This document shows, one piece after another, positions 39,107-47,818 of a stretch of 64,000 nt of DNA; the stretch's first letter is position 1; every line of letters begins with the position of its first letter. The position numbers were made by a program, and so were the translations under genes. The stretch spans positions 186,001 through 250,000 of the forward strand of contig NZ_MQSU01000004.1 in NCBI RefSeq assembly GCF_001907245.1, read 5' to 3'. This DNA comes from Boudabousia liubingyangii. GTDB taxonomy: Bacteria; Actinomycetota; Actinomycetes; Actinomycetales; Actinomycetaceae. A model generated the notes under the pieces. It did not search any database. It saw only the letters and a program-made list of their open reading frames with translations, and was not told the origin of the DNA.

Positions 39107-40180
39107 TTAGGCGTTATTGGTAGTGCTTTGGCGGGATTCTAAAAGGCGACGGAAGGAAGCCACTCGAGATTCTCGGCGACTCTTTTCTTCTGCGCTAAGA
39201 TTCGCTTCTTTTAACCACTCATCCAATTCGCAATTTGGCGAGGTAGCTGTGTGGGGGCATCCTTTCGGGCAGGCCGTGGCAAGTTCCGAGAGGTCCGTAA
39301 AGGCCGCTAGCAGGCCCTCGTCGGTTACGTGGGCTAGGCCGAAGCTGCGCACCCCGGGGGTGTCGATTAGGTAGCCGCCTTCTGGTAGCGGCATGGTCAG
39401 GGTCGAAGTTGAGGTATGCCGTCCCTTGCCCGTGTTCTCATTTACGTGCCCGACGGGGCGGTTTGCCTCTGGAATCAGGGCATTGAATAGCGTGGACTTC
39501 CCAACCCCAGAATGTCCCACTAACACGGTCACACGATCTTTTAGGAACTCTCGAAGCTCTTGATAGTCAAGGTTTTGAGGCAGAGCATTAGCGTTGTCCT
39601 GATTAGCATGCTCGCTATCACCAAGTGCCGTGGTAAAAATTCTCACGCCCAGCGGCTCGTACAGGGCACGGAAGGCTTCCGGGGAGGCAAGGTCGGCTTT
39701 GGTTAAACAGATAATAGGCGTCATGCCGGCAGCGTAGGCGGCAACTAGTAGGCGATCAATCATGCCCACTCGAGGCGGCGGATCAGCAAGGGCGACCACC
39801 ACCATGAGCAGTTCGGCATTGGCCACTAGAACTTTTGAGTTTCCCTTGGTTTCACCGTCTTCTGCGCTTCGTAGGAGTTCGGTTTTGCGGGCTTGAACCT
39901 GCACGATTCGAGCTAGGGTATCCGGCTTACCAGAGACGTCTCCTTTTACTGACACTCGGTCACCAACCACGATGGCACCTTTGCCTAGTTCGCGGGCTTT
40001 GACCGCGGTAACAGCGGTCCCTTCGTCCATGACCAGGCGGAAGCGTCCTCGGTCTACCGAAATTACGGTTGCTTTGGGAGCATCACTGTAGTCAGGGCGT
40101 ACTTTGGTGCGGGGACGGGAACCTTTCCCCGGACGGACCCGAACTCGTGGGTCGTCGGTGCCGATATCTCGCTTTGCCAT
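39107..40180 (-). CDS. rsgA: Ribosome small subunit GTPase RsgA
   Basis: 357 residues. An N-terminal OB fold precedes a circularly permuted GTPase: LTKADL (G4) comes before GHSGVGKSTLFNAL (G1), then DTPGVRSFGL (G3). The C-terminal zinc site is CPKGCPHTATSPNC. RsgA checks 30S maturation. The basic N-terminus (VRVRPGKGSRPRTKVRPDYSDA) is typical of actinobacteria. It lies 14 bases after aroA on the same strand. Confidence 0.92.
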   Translation of the reverse strand: MAKRDIGTDDPRVRVRPGKGSRPRTKVRPDYSDAPKATVISVDRGRFRLVMDEGTAVTAVKARELGKGAIVVGDRVSVKGDVSGKPDTLARIVQVQARKTELLRSAEDGETKGNSKVLVANAELLMVVVALADPPPRVGMIDRLLVAAYAAGMTPIICLTKADLASPEAFRALYEPLGVRIFTTALGDSEHANQDNANALPQNLDYQELREFLKDRVTVLVGHSGVGKSTLFNALIPEANRPVGHVNENTGKGRHTSTSTLTMPLPEGGYLIDTPGVRSFGLAHVTDEGLLAAFTDLSELATACPKGCPHTATSPNCELDEWLKEANLSAEEKSRRESRVASFRRLLESRQSTTNNA

Positions 40181-40194
40181 CTGTGCCGTACTTT

Positions 40195-41571
40195 CTAATT
40201 CTCTGGGAGGTTGGGTTCCGGCGCGGCGGGGGCTACCAATTGGGCCCAGAGGTCTTTGAAGGTGGGCATGGTCTTGGTGGTGGCGTCGATATCGTCTACC
40301 TGTACTCCGGGTAAAACTAGGCCGATTATGGCCCCGAAGGTAGCCATTCGGTGGTCGTGGTAGGCGTGTACCTGGGCGGGAGTGGTGACAGGCGCGTGAA
40401 AGAGCAGGAAGTCCTCTCCGGCTTCAGCTTCTCCACCAAGGCGCTTTACTTCATTCACGATGGCGGCGAGGCGGTCGGTTTCGTGTCCTCGAAGATGACC
40501 GATTCCGGTAATTTTGGTTTTCCCCTGTCGTAGGGCGGCCATGGCTGCCAGGGTAGGGGTTAGTTCGCCGTGTGCTTGAAGGTCAAACTCTAGGTACTCT
40601 TCGTTGGTTCGAAGGCCTTCGGGGGCGGTAAATACCGCACCTTGTCCATGGTCTTCGGTGGCGGTGGAGACTTTTCCGCCGAGGATGCTAAAAAGCTCTC
40701 TCCAATAGTCGCCAGCTTGGGTGGTCTGGGCGGGCCAGTTGGGGATGGCAAGTTTGCCGCCGCAGGCCCAGATTGCGGCGATAAAGGGGCCGGCGTTGGA
40801 AAGGTCTGCTTCTACCGTCATTTGATCTAGTTGTGGACGGCCGGGGGCAACTCGGTAGGTGACTGACTCGGCGGTTTCTTCAACCTGGAGGGTAATGCCT
40901 GCCTGGGTTAAAGAATCAAGGGTCATATCGACATGGGTGCCAGAGATGATCGGTCGTTTGGCGCAGATTTCTAAGCCTTGGGGCCATCCGGCGGCACTTA
41001 GTAGCAGAGCGGAAAGGAACTGTGAGGAAGCTTTGGCTTCTACATCTACCCGGTTAGGGCTGGTGTCTTCGGCGTTAAGCGGGGTGGACTTGCGCACCTC
41101 AAAAAGCGGGACTGGGCCGGCCTTGTCAGGTACTGGTTCTTCGAAGACTTCGAAGTCGTACCCGAGCTGAGCGAGTGAATTCAGCAGGGGACGGATGGGC
41201 CGTTTGCGGGCCGCGGGATCACCTAGCACAGTGAGTTTTTCGCAGTACTGCAGCGCTAGGGGGGTAAGAAATCTGATTACGGTTCCAGCTAGCCCTCCCT
41301 CGATGGTGAGCTCTTTGGGTACCGCATGTTTATTAATTGGAACAATCCGTAGACTTTGGGTTTTATCATCAAAGTCGAAGGAAGCTCCCAGCGCGCCAAG
41401 GGCAGCTTGCATGAGCTGGGTGTCGCGGGCTTCCAAAGGCTGCTGAATGGTGACCTCGTGGCTACCTTGCGCAGCTAGGATTAAGAAGCGGTTGGTCAGC
41501 GATTTAGACCCGGGCAGTGCGAGTGCACCTGCGATTGGGGTATTGACGCTGGGAGCGTTCCAAGCGGGCAT
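40195..41571 (-). CDS. aroA: 3-phosphoshikimate 1-carboxyvinyltransferase (EPSP synthase)
   Basis: 458 residues. Conserved segments are LPGSKSLTNRFLILAA, EGGLAGTVIRFLTPLA, VDVEAKASSQFLSALLLSA and AYHDHRMATFGAIIGL. The enzyme joins shikimate-3-phosphate and PEP in aromatic amino acid synthesis. Length is near the family norm. aroA-rsgA adjacency is a known actinobacterial order, here next to the SigR-type sigma gene across a DoxX-like gene. Confidence 0.94.
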   Translation of the reverse strand: MPAWNAPSVNTPIAGALALPGSKSLTNRFLILAAQGSHEVTIQQPLEARDTQLMQAALGALGASFDFDDKTQSLRIVPINKHAVPKELTIEGGLAGTVIRFLTPLALQYCEKLTVLGDPAARKRPIRPLLNSLAQLGYDFEVFEEPVPDKAGPVPLFEVRKSTPLNAEDTSPNRVDVEAKASSQFLSALLLSAAGWPQGLEICAKRPIISGTHVDMTLDSLTQAGITLQVEETAESVTYRVAPGRPQLDQMTVEADLSNAGPFIAAIWACGGKLAIPNWPAQTTQAGDYWRELFSILGGKVSTATEDHGQGAVFTAPEGLRTNEEYLEFDLQAHGELTPTLAAMAALRQGKTKITGIGHLRGHETDRLAAIVNEVKRLGGEAEAGEDFLLFHAPVTTPAQVHAYHDHRMATFGAIIGLVLPGVQVDDIDATTKTMPTFKDLWAQLVAPAAPEPNLPEN

Positions 41572-41575
41572 AGAT

Positions 41576-42094
41576 TCAGTTGACCCCGATTGCGCTCTTG
41601 GCGCTTACGAGTTGACTGTGGGCCGCGGCCTTTACCTGCTCAGCCTGGACCGCAGCCTTGTCGGCAGTGCGGGAAGCGAAGTTGGAGGCCCGCCACATTA
41701 GCGAGGGAGCTCCCTGGCGGTCAAGGGCAGCTAGCACGAGGGCGCCGGTTAGGGCTCCACGGTTGATGCCGGTTTGAATCTTCTCTGAGATCGATTCTTC
41801 GGAGGCTACCTGAGCGCAAGCGATGGGCAGGGAAACTGCAGTAAGCAGGGTGGCGGCGGTACGAGGTGCCTTACCTAGGGCTAGGGCACCGGCAGCGCAA
41901 ACGGTGACGGCGCCGGCAGCGCGTGAAGCTAGCTGAGGGTGATCAGCTACCCAGTCCAGACGGAAGCGACGTAGGGTGGGGGCAATTTTTTCCACTTTAC
42001 GAGCGTGGGCTTTGGGGGACTTAATGGCATCGATGCCTTCGACGATGAAGGGGGCGGCCACTAACGGACGAATCATGGTGCGTAAAATATTCAT
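41576..42094 (-). CDS. DoxX-like membrane protein
   Basis: 172 residues from ATG 42094: [20 protein letters not shown] is the usual DoxX-family start, followed by hydrophobic stretches ([15 protein letters not shown] and [12 protein letters not shown]). The SD AGGAG lies only one base before this ATG, which is oddly close, but no better in-frame start is seen. Members are small four-helix membrane proteins; redox-related roles are reported for some. The C-terminal third is Ala-rich and helical. It ends 5 bases before aroA and is divergent from the sigma factor gene. Confidence 0.75.
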   Translation of the reverse strand: MNILRTMIRPLVAAPFIVEGIDAIKSPKAHARKVEKIAPTLRRFRLDWVADHPQLASRAAGAVTVCAAGALALGKAPRTAATLLTAVSLPIACAQVASEESISEKIQTGINRGALTGALVLAALDRQGAPSLMWRASNFASRTADKAAVQAEQVKAAAHSQLVSAKSAIGVN

Positions 42095-42215
42095 ACTCCT
42101 ATTTGACCGCAAAAGTGATGAAAATAAAAGTGGACGCTCCCGTAAATTCGCTCTGTGGGATAAAAGAATCGCACCTGACAGACAGGATTGTCCTTTTGGC
42201 ACTATCCTGAGGGGG

Positions 42216-42797
42216 ATGAATGAACAGACTCCACCCCCTGCGATTGGGACTTTTGAAGAGTTAGCAGTACCGCTGCTGGATACCCTCTATTCGACGGCAC
42301 TGCGCCTGACTAGGCACAGTGCGGATGCTGAAGATCTAGTCCAAGAGGCGTATTTAAAAGCTTTTAGGGCATTCGATCAGTATCAACAGGGGACCAACTT
42401 TAGGGCTTGGATCCTAAGAATTCTGAAGAATACGTTCATTAATAACTATCGCAAAGCGCAGCATGCCCCTCAGACCAGTGGGGATGAAGAGGTTGCCGAC
42501 TGGCAGCTTTATCAAGCTGGCAACCGCGACCCGGAGTTGTTGGAATCGGCAGAAACGGCGGCGCTTTCGAAGCTCCCTTCGGAAGAAATCGTTGAAGCCT
42601 TAGATTCGCTCAGCGCTGAAAGAAGGATGGTTGTTTACCTAGCTGACGTTGAAGGTATGTCGTACAAAGAAATTGCGCAGACCTTAGAGATCCCAATGGG
42701 GACGGTGATGTCACGTTTGAACCGTGGCAGAAGGCAGCTTCGTGAACAACTAAAGGGCCTGGCAGCGGACTACGGGATTGGAAGTAAAGATGAGTGA
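42216..42797 (+). CDS. sigR: ECF sigma factor, SigR/SigH type
   Basis: 193 residues from ATG 42216, just after GAGGGGG. Region 2 has [29 protein letters not shown] and [19 protein letters not shown]. Region 4 has [35 protein letters not shown]. This matches SigR (Streptomyces)/SigH (mycobacteria), which directs the thiol-oxidative stress response. The overlapping downstream gene encodes its redox anti-sigma factor. I did not find a convincing GGAAT-N18-GTT autoregulatory promoter. Confidence 0.9.
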   Translation: MNEQTPPPAIGTFEELAVPLLDTLYSTALRLTRHSADAEDLVQEAYLKAFRAFDQYQQGTNFRAWILRILKNTFINNYRKAQHAPQTSGDEEVADWQLYQAGNRDPELLESAETAALSKLPSEEIVEALDSLSAERRMVVYLADVEGMSYKEIAQTLEIPMGTVMSRLNRGRRQLREQLKGLAADYGIGSKDE

Positions 42798-43101
42798 AAT
42801 CGAATCGGCAGACTGTAAAGAGTTTTTTGATCGCCTCTACGAATTCGTAGACGGTGATCAGGGAGCACTTGACCAGAAGCAGCTTTCGATCCTCGAACAG
42901 CATGCGGTTGAATGCTCTCACTGCGCCGATGCGGCAGATGTGGAACGTCACCTCCGTCAGCTACTTCGTTCGGCTTGCATGAATCGGGCTCCAGAGGGCC
43001 TGCGAGCCAAGTTGCATGCGCGTTTGGAAGAAATCTCGATCTCTGATGACCAAGTCTCTTTTTCCAGTTCAGAAACCGTGGTCTATCTTCGCGATAACTA
43101 G
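42790..43101 (+). CDS. rsrA: Redox-sensing zinc anti-sigma factor (RsrA/RshA type)
   Basis: 103 residues from ATG 42790, overlapping the sigma stop by eight bases. The zinc motif is HAVECSHC (H-x3-C-x2-C), with an upstream Cys in [13 protein letters not shown]. In RsrA these form the zinc site and the disulfide that releases SigR on oxidation. The later cysteine pair found in some RsrA proteins is a single Cys here (RSACMN). The C-terminal ~25 residues are acidic and Ser-rich. Confidence 0.9.
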   Translation: MSEIESADCKEFFDRLYEFVDGDQGALDQKQLSILEQHAVECSHCADAADVERHLRQLLRSACMNRAPEGLRAKLHARLEEISISDDQVSFSSSETVVYLRDN

Positions 43102-43153
43102 GGGTGATATTGGTCCTTAATCGGATCTAACATTCGCTTCTATAGTCGTGATG

Positions 43154-43162
43154 TGCGATAAT
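43154..43162 (+). promoter_or_regulatory. Candidate extended -10 promoter for bL37
   Basis: TGC followed by GATAAT forms a strong extended -10 element 74 bases before the bL37 start. The -35 region is poor. This suggests the ribosomal gene can be transcribed independently of the sigma/anti-sigma pair. Confidence 0.4.
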
Positions 43163-43235
43163 CCTAAAGATCTTTGTCGCCGCCCAGATACGGCTTTTAG
43201 TGTCAGCGGCCCAGCCAATTTGAAGGAGGAACGCC

Positions 43236-43310
43236 ATGTCAAAGCGTGGTCGTAAGCGCCGCTCGCGCAAGAAGAATGCAGCTAACCACGGTCGTCGTCC
43301 GAACGCCTGA
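43236..43310 (+). CDS. Ribosomal protein bL37 (24 residues)
   Basis: A 24-codon gene with start ATG 43236 and stop TGA 43308-43310. The protein is MSKRGRKRRSRKKN followed by a short tail ending ANHGRRPNA, which closely follows mycobacterial bL37. bL37 is a tiny basic large-subunit protein seen in actinobacterial ribosome structures. A strong SD (AAGGAGG) lies six bases upstream and a strong terminator lies just after. The position behind sigR/rsrA is also found in related genomes. It is easily missed because of its size. Confidence 0.88.
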   Translation: MSKRGRKRRSRKKNAANHGRRPNA

Positions 43311-43330
43311 GCTGTTTTTACACTTTAAAG

Positions 43331-43364
43331 AAGCCGGGTTCCCCATTTACGGGGAACCCGGCTT
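43331..43364 (+). terminator. Intrinsic terminator after bL37
   Basis: A perfect 14-bp stem (AAGCCGGGTTCCCC with its complement) and a 6-base loop ATTTAC are followed by TTAG. It stands between convergent genes and may act in both directions. Confidence 0.85.
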
Positions 43365-43390
43365 TTAGTCTCGGTAGCTAGCTAAGCACT

Positions 43391-43966
43391 TTAGCGTGCT
43401 AGCCATTCGTACCAACCTTCATGAAGGACTAGCCAAGCAAGTAGTCCATAACAGGTTTGGGTGGGCAGAATAGCTTCCTGGCTTTGGAACTCAGCACGCC
43501 ACTGCTCGTGATCCACCAGCGGATCAAAAGTATTGACCCAAGGGACATTACGACGCTGAGCAACCTCTTTACCGATTTTCGCTAGGGCTCGGACTGAAGC
43601 GCTGTCTGCTCCGGGAAGCGGCGGCGGGCCCACCAAGAGGGTCGGAATATTGAGCTTGATCAAACCATCCAGTACGTTCGCAAGGTTTAAGCGAGTACGG
43701 GCCGGCGAGATACCTGCAGCAATGTCGTGAATGCCCATGCCCACGGCCGCATAGACCGGCTCATCGTCGCTGGGAAGACGAAGCTGCACTTCCCGTAGCC
43801 AACGTTCTGCCAGTCCAGTAGTGGTTTCTCCCGGGACAGATAGGGTAATCACGTGAGTGGGACTAGAAAACTCGGTACGAGCTACCGCACGTCCTACCCA
43901 ACCTAGGCCGCGTTCATCTCCACTGGCACTAACCAGCTCATCTCCTAAGATAATCAACCTAGTCAT
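43391..43966 (-). CDS. SGNH/GDSL-like hydrolase family protein
   Basis: 191 residues. The first block reads IILGDELVSASGDERGLGWVGRAVART, where the usual GDS nucleophile motif is GDE. Other blocks are VYAAVGMGIHDIAAG (in place of GxND) and a C-terminal DPLVDHEQW. The overall fold fits the SGNH group, and such GDEL-type members occur in actinobacteria, but a hydrolase activity is uncertain without the serine. It lies between bL37 and kgd, with 40 bases to kgd on the same strand. Confidence 0.7.
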   Translation of the reverse strand: MTRLIILGDELVSASGDERGLGWVGRAVARTEFSSPTHVITLSVPGETTTGLAERWLREVQLRLPSDDEPVYAAVGMGIHDIAAGISPARTRLNLANVLDGLIKLNIPTLLVGPPPLPGADSASVRALAKIGKEVAQRRNVPWVNTFDPLVDHEQWRAEFQSQEAILPTQTCYGLLAWLVLHEGWYEWLAR

Positions 43967-44006
43967 TAATTAGTCCTTTCTGGGGCACACTTCATACCTG
44001 CTTAGT

Positions 44007-47000
44007 TTAGCGTCTGAAGGCAGCTTGGATAAGTTCAGCAGCCTGCGCCTGGTGTAGACGCATCGTGCCGGCACTGGTGGCGGCGGCTTCGGGGCGCGAT
44101 ACCAAACGTAGCTGACGATTCCCCAAGGTCTCCGGGGATAGGTTCATCGCGAGGTGGAACCAAGGGCCCTGGTTCCGCGGTTCGTCTTGGACCCAGACCA
44201 ACTCGGCATTCGGATACTTAGCCAAAACCTGAGCCAATTCTGCTTCCGGAAGCGGGTAGAGCTGCTCAAGTCGGACGATCGCGGTCTTATGATCGCCAAG
44301 GCGGTCGCGTTCCTTGAATAGATCGTATGCCAAGCGGCCGGAGCACAGAAGTACTCGATCCACCTGCTCACGCTGATCCGTCACTAGCGTGTTTACTTCG
44401 TCTAGGACCGGCTGGAAAGAACCAGAAGTGAAGTCTTCAATCGGAGAGACGGCCGCGGCTAGGCGCAGCAACTGCTTCGGGCTGAAGACAATCAGCGGCT
44501 TGCGTGGGCGACGGTAAGCCTGTTCGCGCAAGAGATGGAAGTGGTTCGCCGGGGTGGACGGCTGCGCGACACGCATATTATCTTGAGCGCAAAGCTGCAG
44601 ATAGCGTTCAATTCGAGCGGACGAATGGTCCGGACCCTGCCCCTCGAAACCGTGCGGTAGTAGCAGAACCACTGATGAACGTTGGCCCCACTTTTGTTCG
44701 GCCGAAGAAATGAATTCGTCCAAGACGGTTTGGGCACCATTCGCAAAGTCACCGAACTGGGCTTCCCATAGGACCAAGGCGTCGGGACGCTCTACGGAAT
44801 ACCCGTATTCGAAGGCCATGGGGGCATATTCCGAAAGTGAGGAGTCGTAGAGAGCTAGGGGAGCCTGCCCCTCAGAGAGGTTCTGCAAGGGGGTCCATTC
44901 GTAGCCGGTCTTCGTATCGTGAAGCGTGGCGTGACGCTGTACGAACGTGCCTCGTCGGCAATCTTCACCGCTCATCCGGACCGGTACGCCTTCGAGGAGC
45001 AAAGAACCAAAGGCCAGAAGTTCACCAAAGCCCCAGTCGACGGGACCTTCAAGGGCCATCTTGTGCCGCTTTTCTTGCAGCTGCCAGAGTTTCGGATGGA
45101 CGTTAAAGCCTTCGGGAACATTGGTTTGGGCTTCACCAATACGGGCTAGTAGATGAGCATCCACGGCGCTCTTCCAGTGCTCTGGGGCTTCGTCGTCCTG
45201 CTGAGACTGAGGTAGATCAAGACCCCGAACCTGATCGGTAGCATTTTGGGCGCTGGCGGAAAGGGCCGCCTGCTGGGCTCGGGTCTCATTGAGAATCCGG
45301 TCCAGTTCGGCCCGGAACTCGTCTAGTGCCTGATCGGCTTCTTCCTGAGTAATATCACCACGACCAACTAGGTTGTTCGTGTAGACCTCACGGGTAGAAG
45401 GCAAGGCGTTGATTTGTGCGTACATGATTGGCTGAGTCATGGACGGATCGTCTGCTTCGTTGTGGCCGCGACGTCGGTAGCACACCAAGTCGATGATGAC
45501 GTCCTTCTTGAACTCTTGACGGTACTCAAAAGCCAGTTGAGCGACGCGCACAGCAGTTTCAGGATCGTCAGCGTTCACGTGGAAGATCGGTACCTGCAGA
45601 CCCTTGGCAAGGTCGGTGCAGTAGTTTGTTGAACGGGCACCGGTAGGTCCGGTTGTGAAGCCAATCTGGTTGTTGACAATCACATGCATGGTGCCACCGG
45701 TTCGATAGGCCGCAAGTTGGCTCATATTGAGCGTCTCATAAACTACGCCCTGGCCAATGAAGGCGGCATCGCCGTGAATCAAGATCGGCAGCACCTGATT
45801 GTCACTACCTAGACGGTCCAGCTTGGCTCGGACAATACCCTCTAGGACGCCGTCAGCAGCTTCCAGGTGAGAGGGGTTAGCGGCTAGGTAAACCTTGGTG
45901 CTGGCACCGTCATCAGAGGTGTAGGTGCCCTCTGTGCCTAGGTGATACTTGACGTCACCGGAACCCGCGTAGAGGGAGTTGCCGGGATTTCCTTCAAACT
46001 CAGAGAAAATCTGGCCGTAGCTCTTACCGCAGATATTGGAAAGCACATTCAAACGGCCACGGTGGGCCATCCCAATGGCAACCTCATGCAGGCCCGCATG
46101 GGCAGAATGGTAAAGCACATTCTCCAAGATCGGAATCAGGGTCTCGCCACCCTCCAAGGAGAAGCGCTTTTGACCCATGTACTTAGTCTGGAGGAAGGTC
46201 TCGAAAGCTTCTGCCTGTCCCAGTGTGCGTAGGATCCGACGTTGATGTTCTGGGGAAACCTTGGTGTAGGGCAGTTCGATGTGCTGCTGCATCCAAAGTC
46301 GCTGGACCGGGTCTTGGATATGCATGTACTCGATGCCCACGGTACGACAGTAGGTGTCCCGCAAGAGGTCAAGGATCTCACGCAAGGGCAGTCGCGTGGT
46401 TCCGGCTAAGCCCCCGGTGGGGAAGAGTCGGTCTAGGTCCCAGATTGAAAGACCATAATGGGCTAGGTTCAAGTCGGGGTGACGACGTCCACGATAGTGG
46501 AGCGGGTCAGTGTCGGCGGCCAAGTGGCCGCGCGAGCGGTAGGCGTGGATCATTTCCGTGACACGCGAGCTCTTACCCAGTTCATCCTGTTCATCCCAGT
46601 CGTGGTCCTCGGACCATTCCAAGGGCTCGATCGGGATCTTCAGGGCTTCGAATACGCGATCAAAGAAGCCATCTTCACCCGTTAGCTTCTTTTGGATACG
46701 TCCCAGCAAGAGGCCAGATGCAGCACCCTGAATCACTCGGTGATCATAGGTGGAAGTCATGGTCATGACCTTGCCGATACCAGCCAGGGCGCGTTGCTTC
46801 TTTGAAGCACCAGCCCATTCGGCGGGGAAGTCCATGCTGCCCACGCCAACAATGATGGACTGACCCTGCATCAGACGCGGCACGGAATGGAGGGTGCCAA
46901 CAGTTCCCGGGTTGGTAAGGGTAACTGAGGCCCCGACCATGTCGGTGGCGGTAAGTTTACCGTTACGTGCCCGGTCGATTAGCTCATTATTCGCGGTCCA

Positions 47001-47615
47001 GAATTCCTGGAACGTCATTTCGTCAGCATTCTTAATGACCGGCACCATCAGGGTTCGGCCCTGTTTGGTCGGCACGTCAACGGCTAGACCCAGACTGACG
47101 TGGGGGAGGCGGTGCAGGATAGGCTTCCCGTCTTCTAGTTCGTACTTGACGTTAAGCTCGGGGGCTTCGGTAAGTGCTTCGACCAGCGCGTAGCCAATCA
47201 GGTGGGTAAATGAAACCTTGCCGCCGGTGGTCCGCTGGAGGTGATCGTTAATTAGTTTCCGGTTTTCAATCAGGATGCGGACTGGCACTGTGCGTGCAGA
47301 AGTGGCGGTCGGTACTGAAAGCGAGGCGTCCATATTTCGGGCAATTGCTGCTGCCACGCCCTTGAGACGAGTTTGTTCTTCAGCTTGAGGCTGCCCCATG
47401 ACGGCGCGCTTTTGAGCCTGCTGTGCCGCATAGGGAGAGGTAGGCGGCTCCATATACACATTGGGTAGCGGAGGCAGGTCTGAGCGGGAAGCGTCCTGCA
47501 GGTGCGAACCGCCGCTGGGCGGTGCTGGGGGTGCGTAATGAGCTTGTTGAGATGGGAAGAAATTATTCGCGGATGAATCTAGACCCGTCGTTGGGTCATT
47601 GTGCTCTGCGCTCAC
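44007..47615 (-). CDS. kgd: Multifunctional 2-oxoglutarate dehydrogenase E1/E2 (Kgd/OdhA)
   Basis: 1202 residues. After a disordered Pro/Gln-rich start (~1-95) comes an E2-type acyltransferase domain (~95-320) with TSTYDHRVIQGAASGLLLGRI as its catalytic DHR motif. The E1 part follows: EYMHIQDPVQRLWMQ, GMAHRGRLNVL, the thiamine-diphosphate site GDAAFIGQGVVYETLNMSQL and QIGFTT, then the C-terminal QFGDFANGAQ region. There is no lipoyl domain, as usual for the actinobacterial fused enzyme, so a separate lipoyl-bearing E2 is needed. It links the TCA cycle at 2-oxoglutarate. The 203-base upstream gap has no convincing riboswitch. Confidence 0.95.
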   Translation of the reverse strand: MSAEHNDPTTGLDSSANNFFPSQQAHYAPPAPPSGGSHLQDASRSDLPPLPNVYMEPPTSPYAAQQAQKRAVMGQPQAEEQTRLKGVAAAIARNMDASLSVPTATSARTVPVRILIENRKLINDHLQRTTGGKVSFTHLIGYALVEALTEAPELNVKYELEDGKPILHRLPHVSLGLAVDVPTKQGRTLMVPVIKNADEMTFQEFWTANNELIDRARNGKLTATDMVGASVTLTNPGTVGTLHSVPRLMQGQSIIVGVGSMDFPAEWAGASKKQRALAGIGKVMTMTSTYDHRVIQGAASGLLLGRIQKKLTGEDGFFDRVFEALKIPIEPLEWSEDHDWDEQDELGKSSRVTEMIHAYRSRGHLAADTDPLHYRGRRHPDLNLAHYGLSIWDLDRLFPTGGLAGTTRLPLREILDLLRDTYCRTVGIEYMHIQDPVQRLWMQQHIELPYTKVSPEHQRRILRTLGQAEAFETFLQTKYMGQKRFSLEGGETLIPILENVLYHSAHAGLHEVAIGMAHRGRLNVLSNICGKSYGQIFSEFEGNPGNSLYAGSGDVKYHLGTEGTYTSDDGASTKVYLAANPSHLEAADGVLEGIVRAKLDRLGSDNQVLPILIHGDAAFIGQGVVYETLNMSQLAAYRTGGTMHVIVNNQIGFTTGPTGARSTNYCTDLAKGLQVPIFHVNADDPETAVRVAQLAFEYRQEFKKDVIIDLVCYRRRGHNEADDPSMTQPIMYAQINALPSTREVYTNNLVGRGDITQEEADQALDEFRAELDRILNETRAQQAALSASAQNATDQVRGLDLPQSQQDDEAPEHWKSAVDAHLLARIGEAQTNVPEGFNVHPKLWQLQEKRHKMALEGPVDWGFGELLAFGSLLLEGVPVRMSGEDCRRGTFVQRHATLHDTKTGYEWTPLQNLSEGQAPLALYDSSLSEYAPMAFEYGYSVERPDALVLWEAQFGDFANGAQTVLDEFISSAEQKWGQRSSVVLLLPHGFEGQGPDHSSARIERYLQLCAQDNMRVAQPSTPANHFHLLREQAYRRPRKPLIVFSPKQLLRLAAAVSPIEDFTSGSFQPVLDEVNTLVTDQREQVDRVLLCSGRLAYDLFKERDRLGDHKTAIVRLEQLYPLPEAELAQVLAKYPNAELVWVQDEPRNQGPWFHLAMNLSPETLGNRQLRLVSRPEAAATSAGTMRLHQAQAAELIQAAFRR

Positions 47616-47818
47616 GTTTGAACCTCACATTTATTCGTGTTTGAGCTTTGAGTAAAGATTAGGCGATGGTGGCTTTTATCTCAATACGAATAGCGAATTC
47701 TGCGTCGATTGCGTCTTAAAGTTAGGCAATCTCAACATCACTGCGGCTAGCGGGCCCGAGCTTCCATCTACGGGAGGTGCTGAGAGCCAAAAAAATAGCT
47801 AAACTACCTACATCATGA

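Noticed and set aside
41976-42215. 80-residue N-terminal extension of the sigma factor
   Set aside because: It overlaps the divergent DoxX-like gene, lacks region 2 homology and the ATG at 42216 has a better SD.
42121-42215. SigR-type autoregulatory promoter (GGAAT-N18-GTT)
   Set aside because: GGGATA at 42157 has GAC, not GTT, at the right distance.
47771-47788. CGGGAGGTGCTGAGAGCC resembling part of a TPP riboswitch before the CNNM gene
   Set aside because: The second conserved half (CCTGATCTGGGTAATGCC-like) is missing, and the gene downstream is not a thiamine gene. It is more likely chance.
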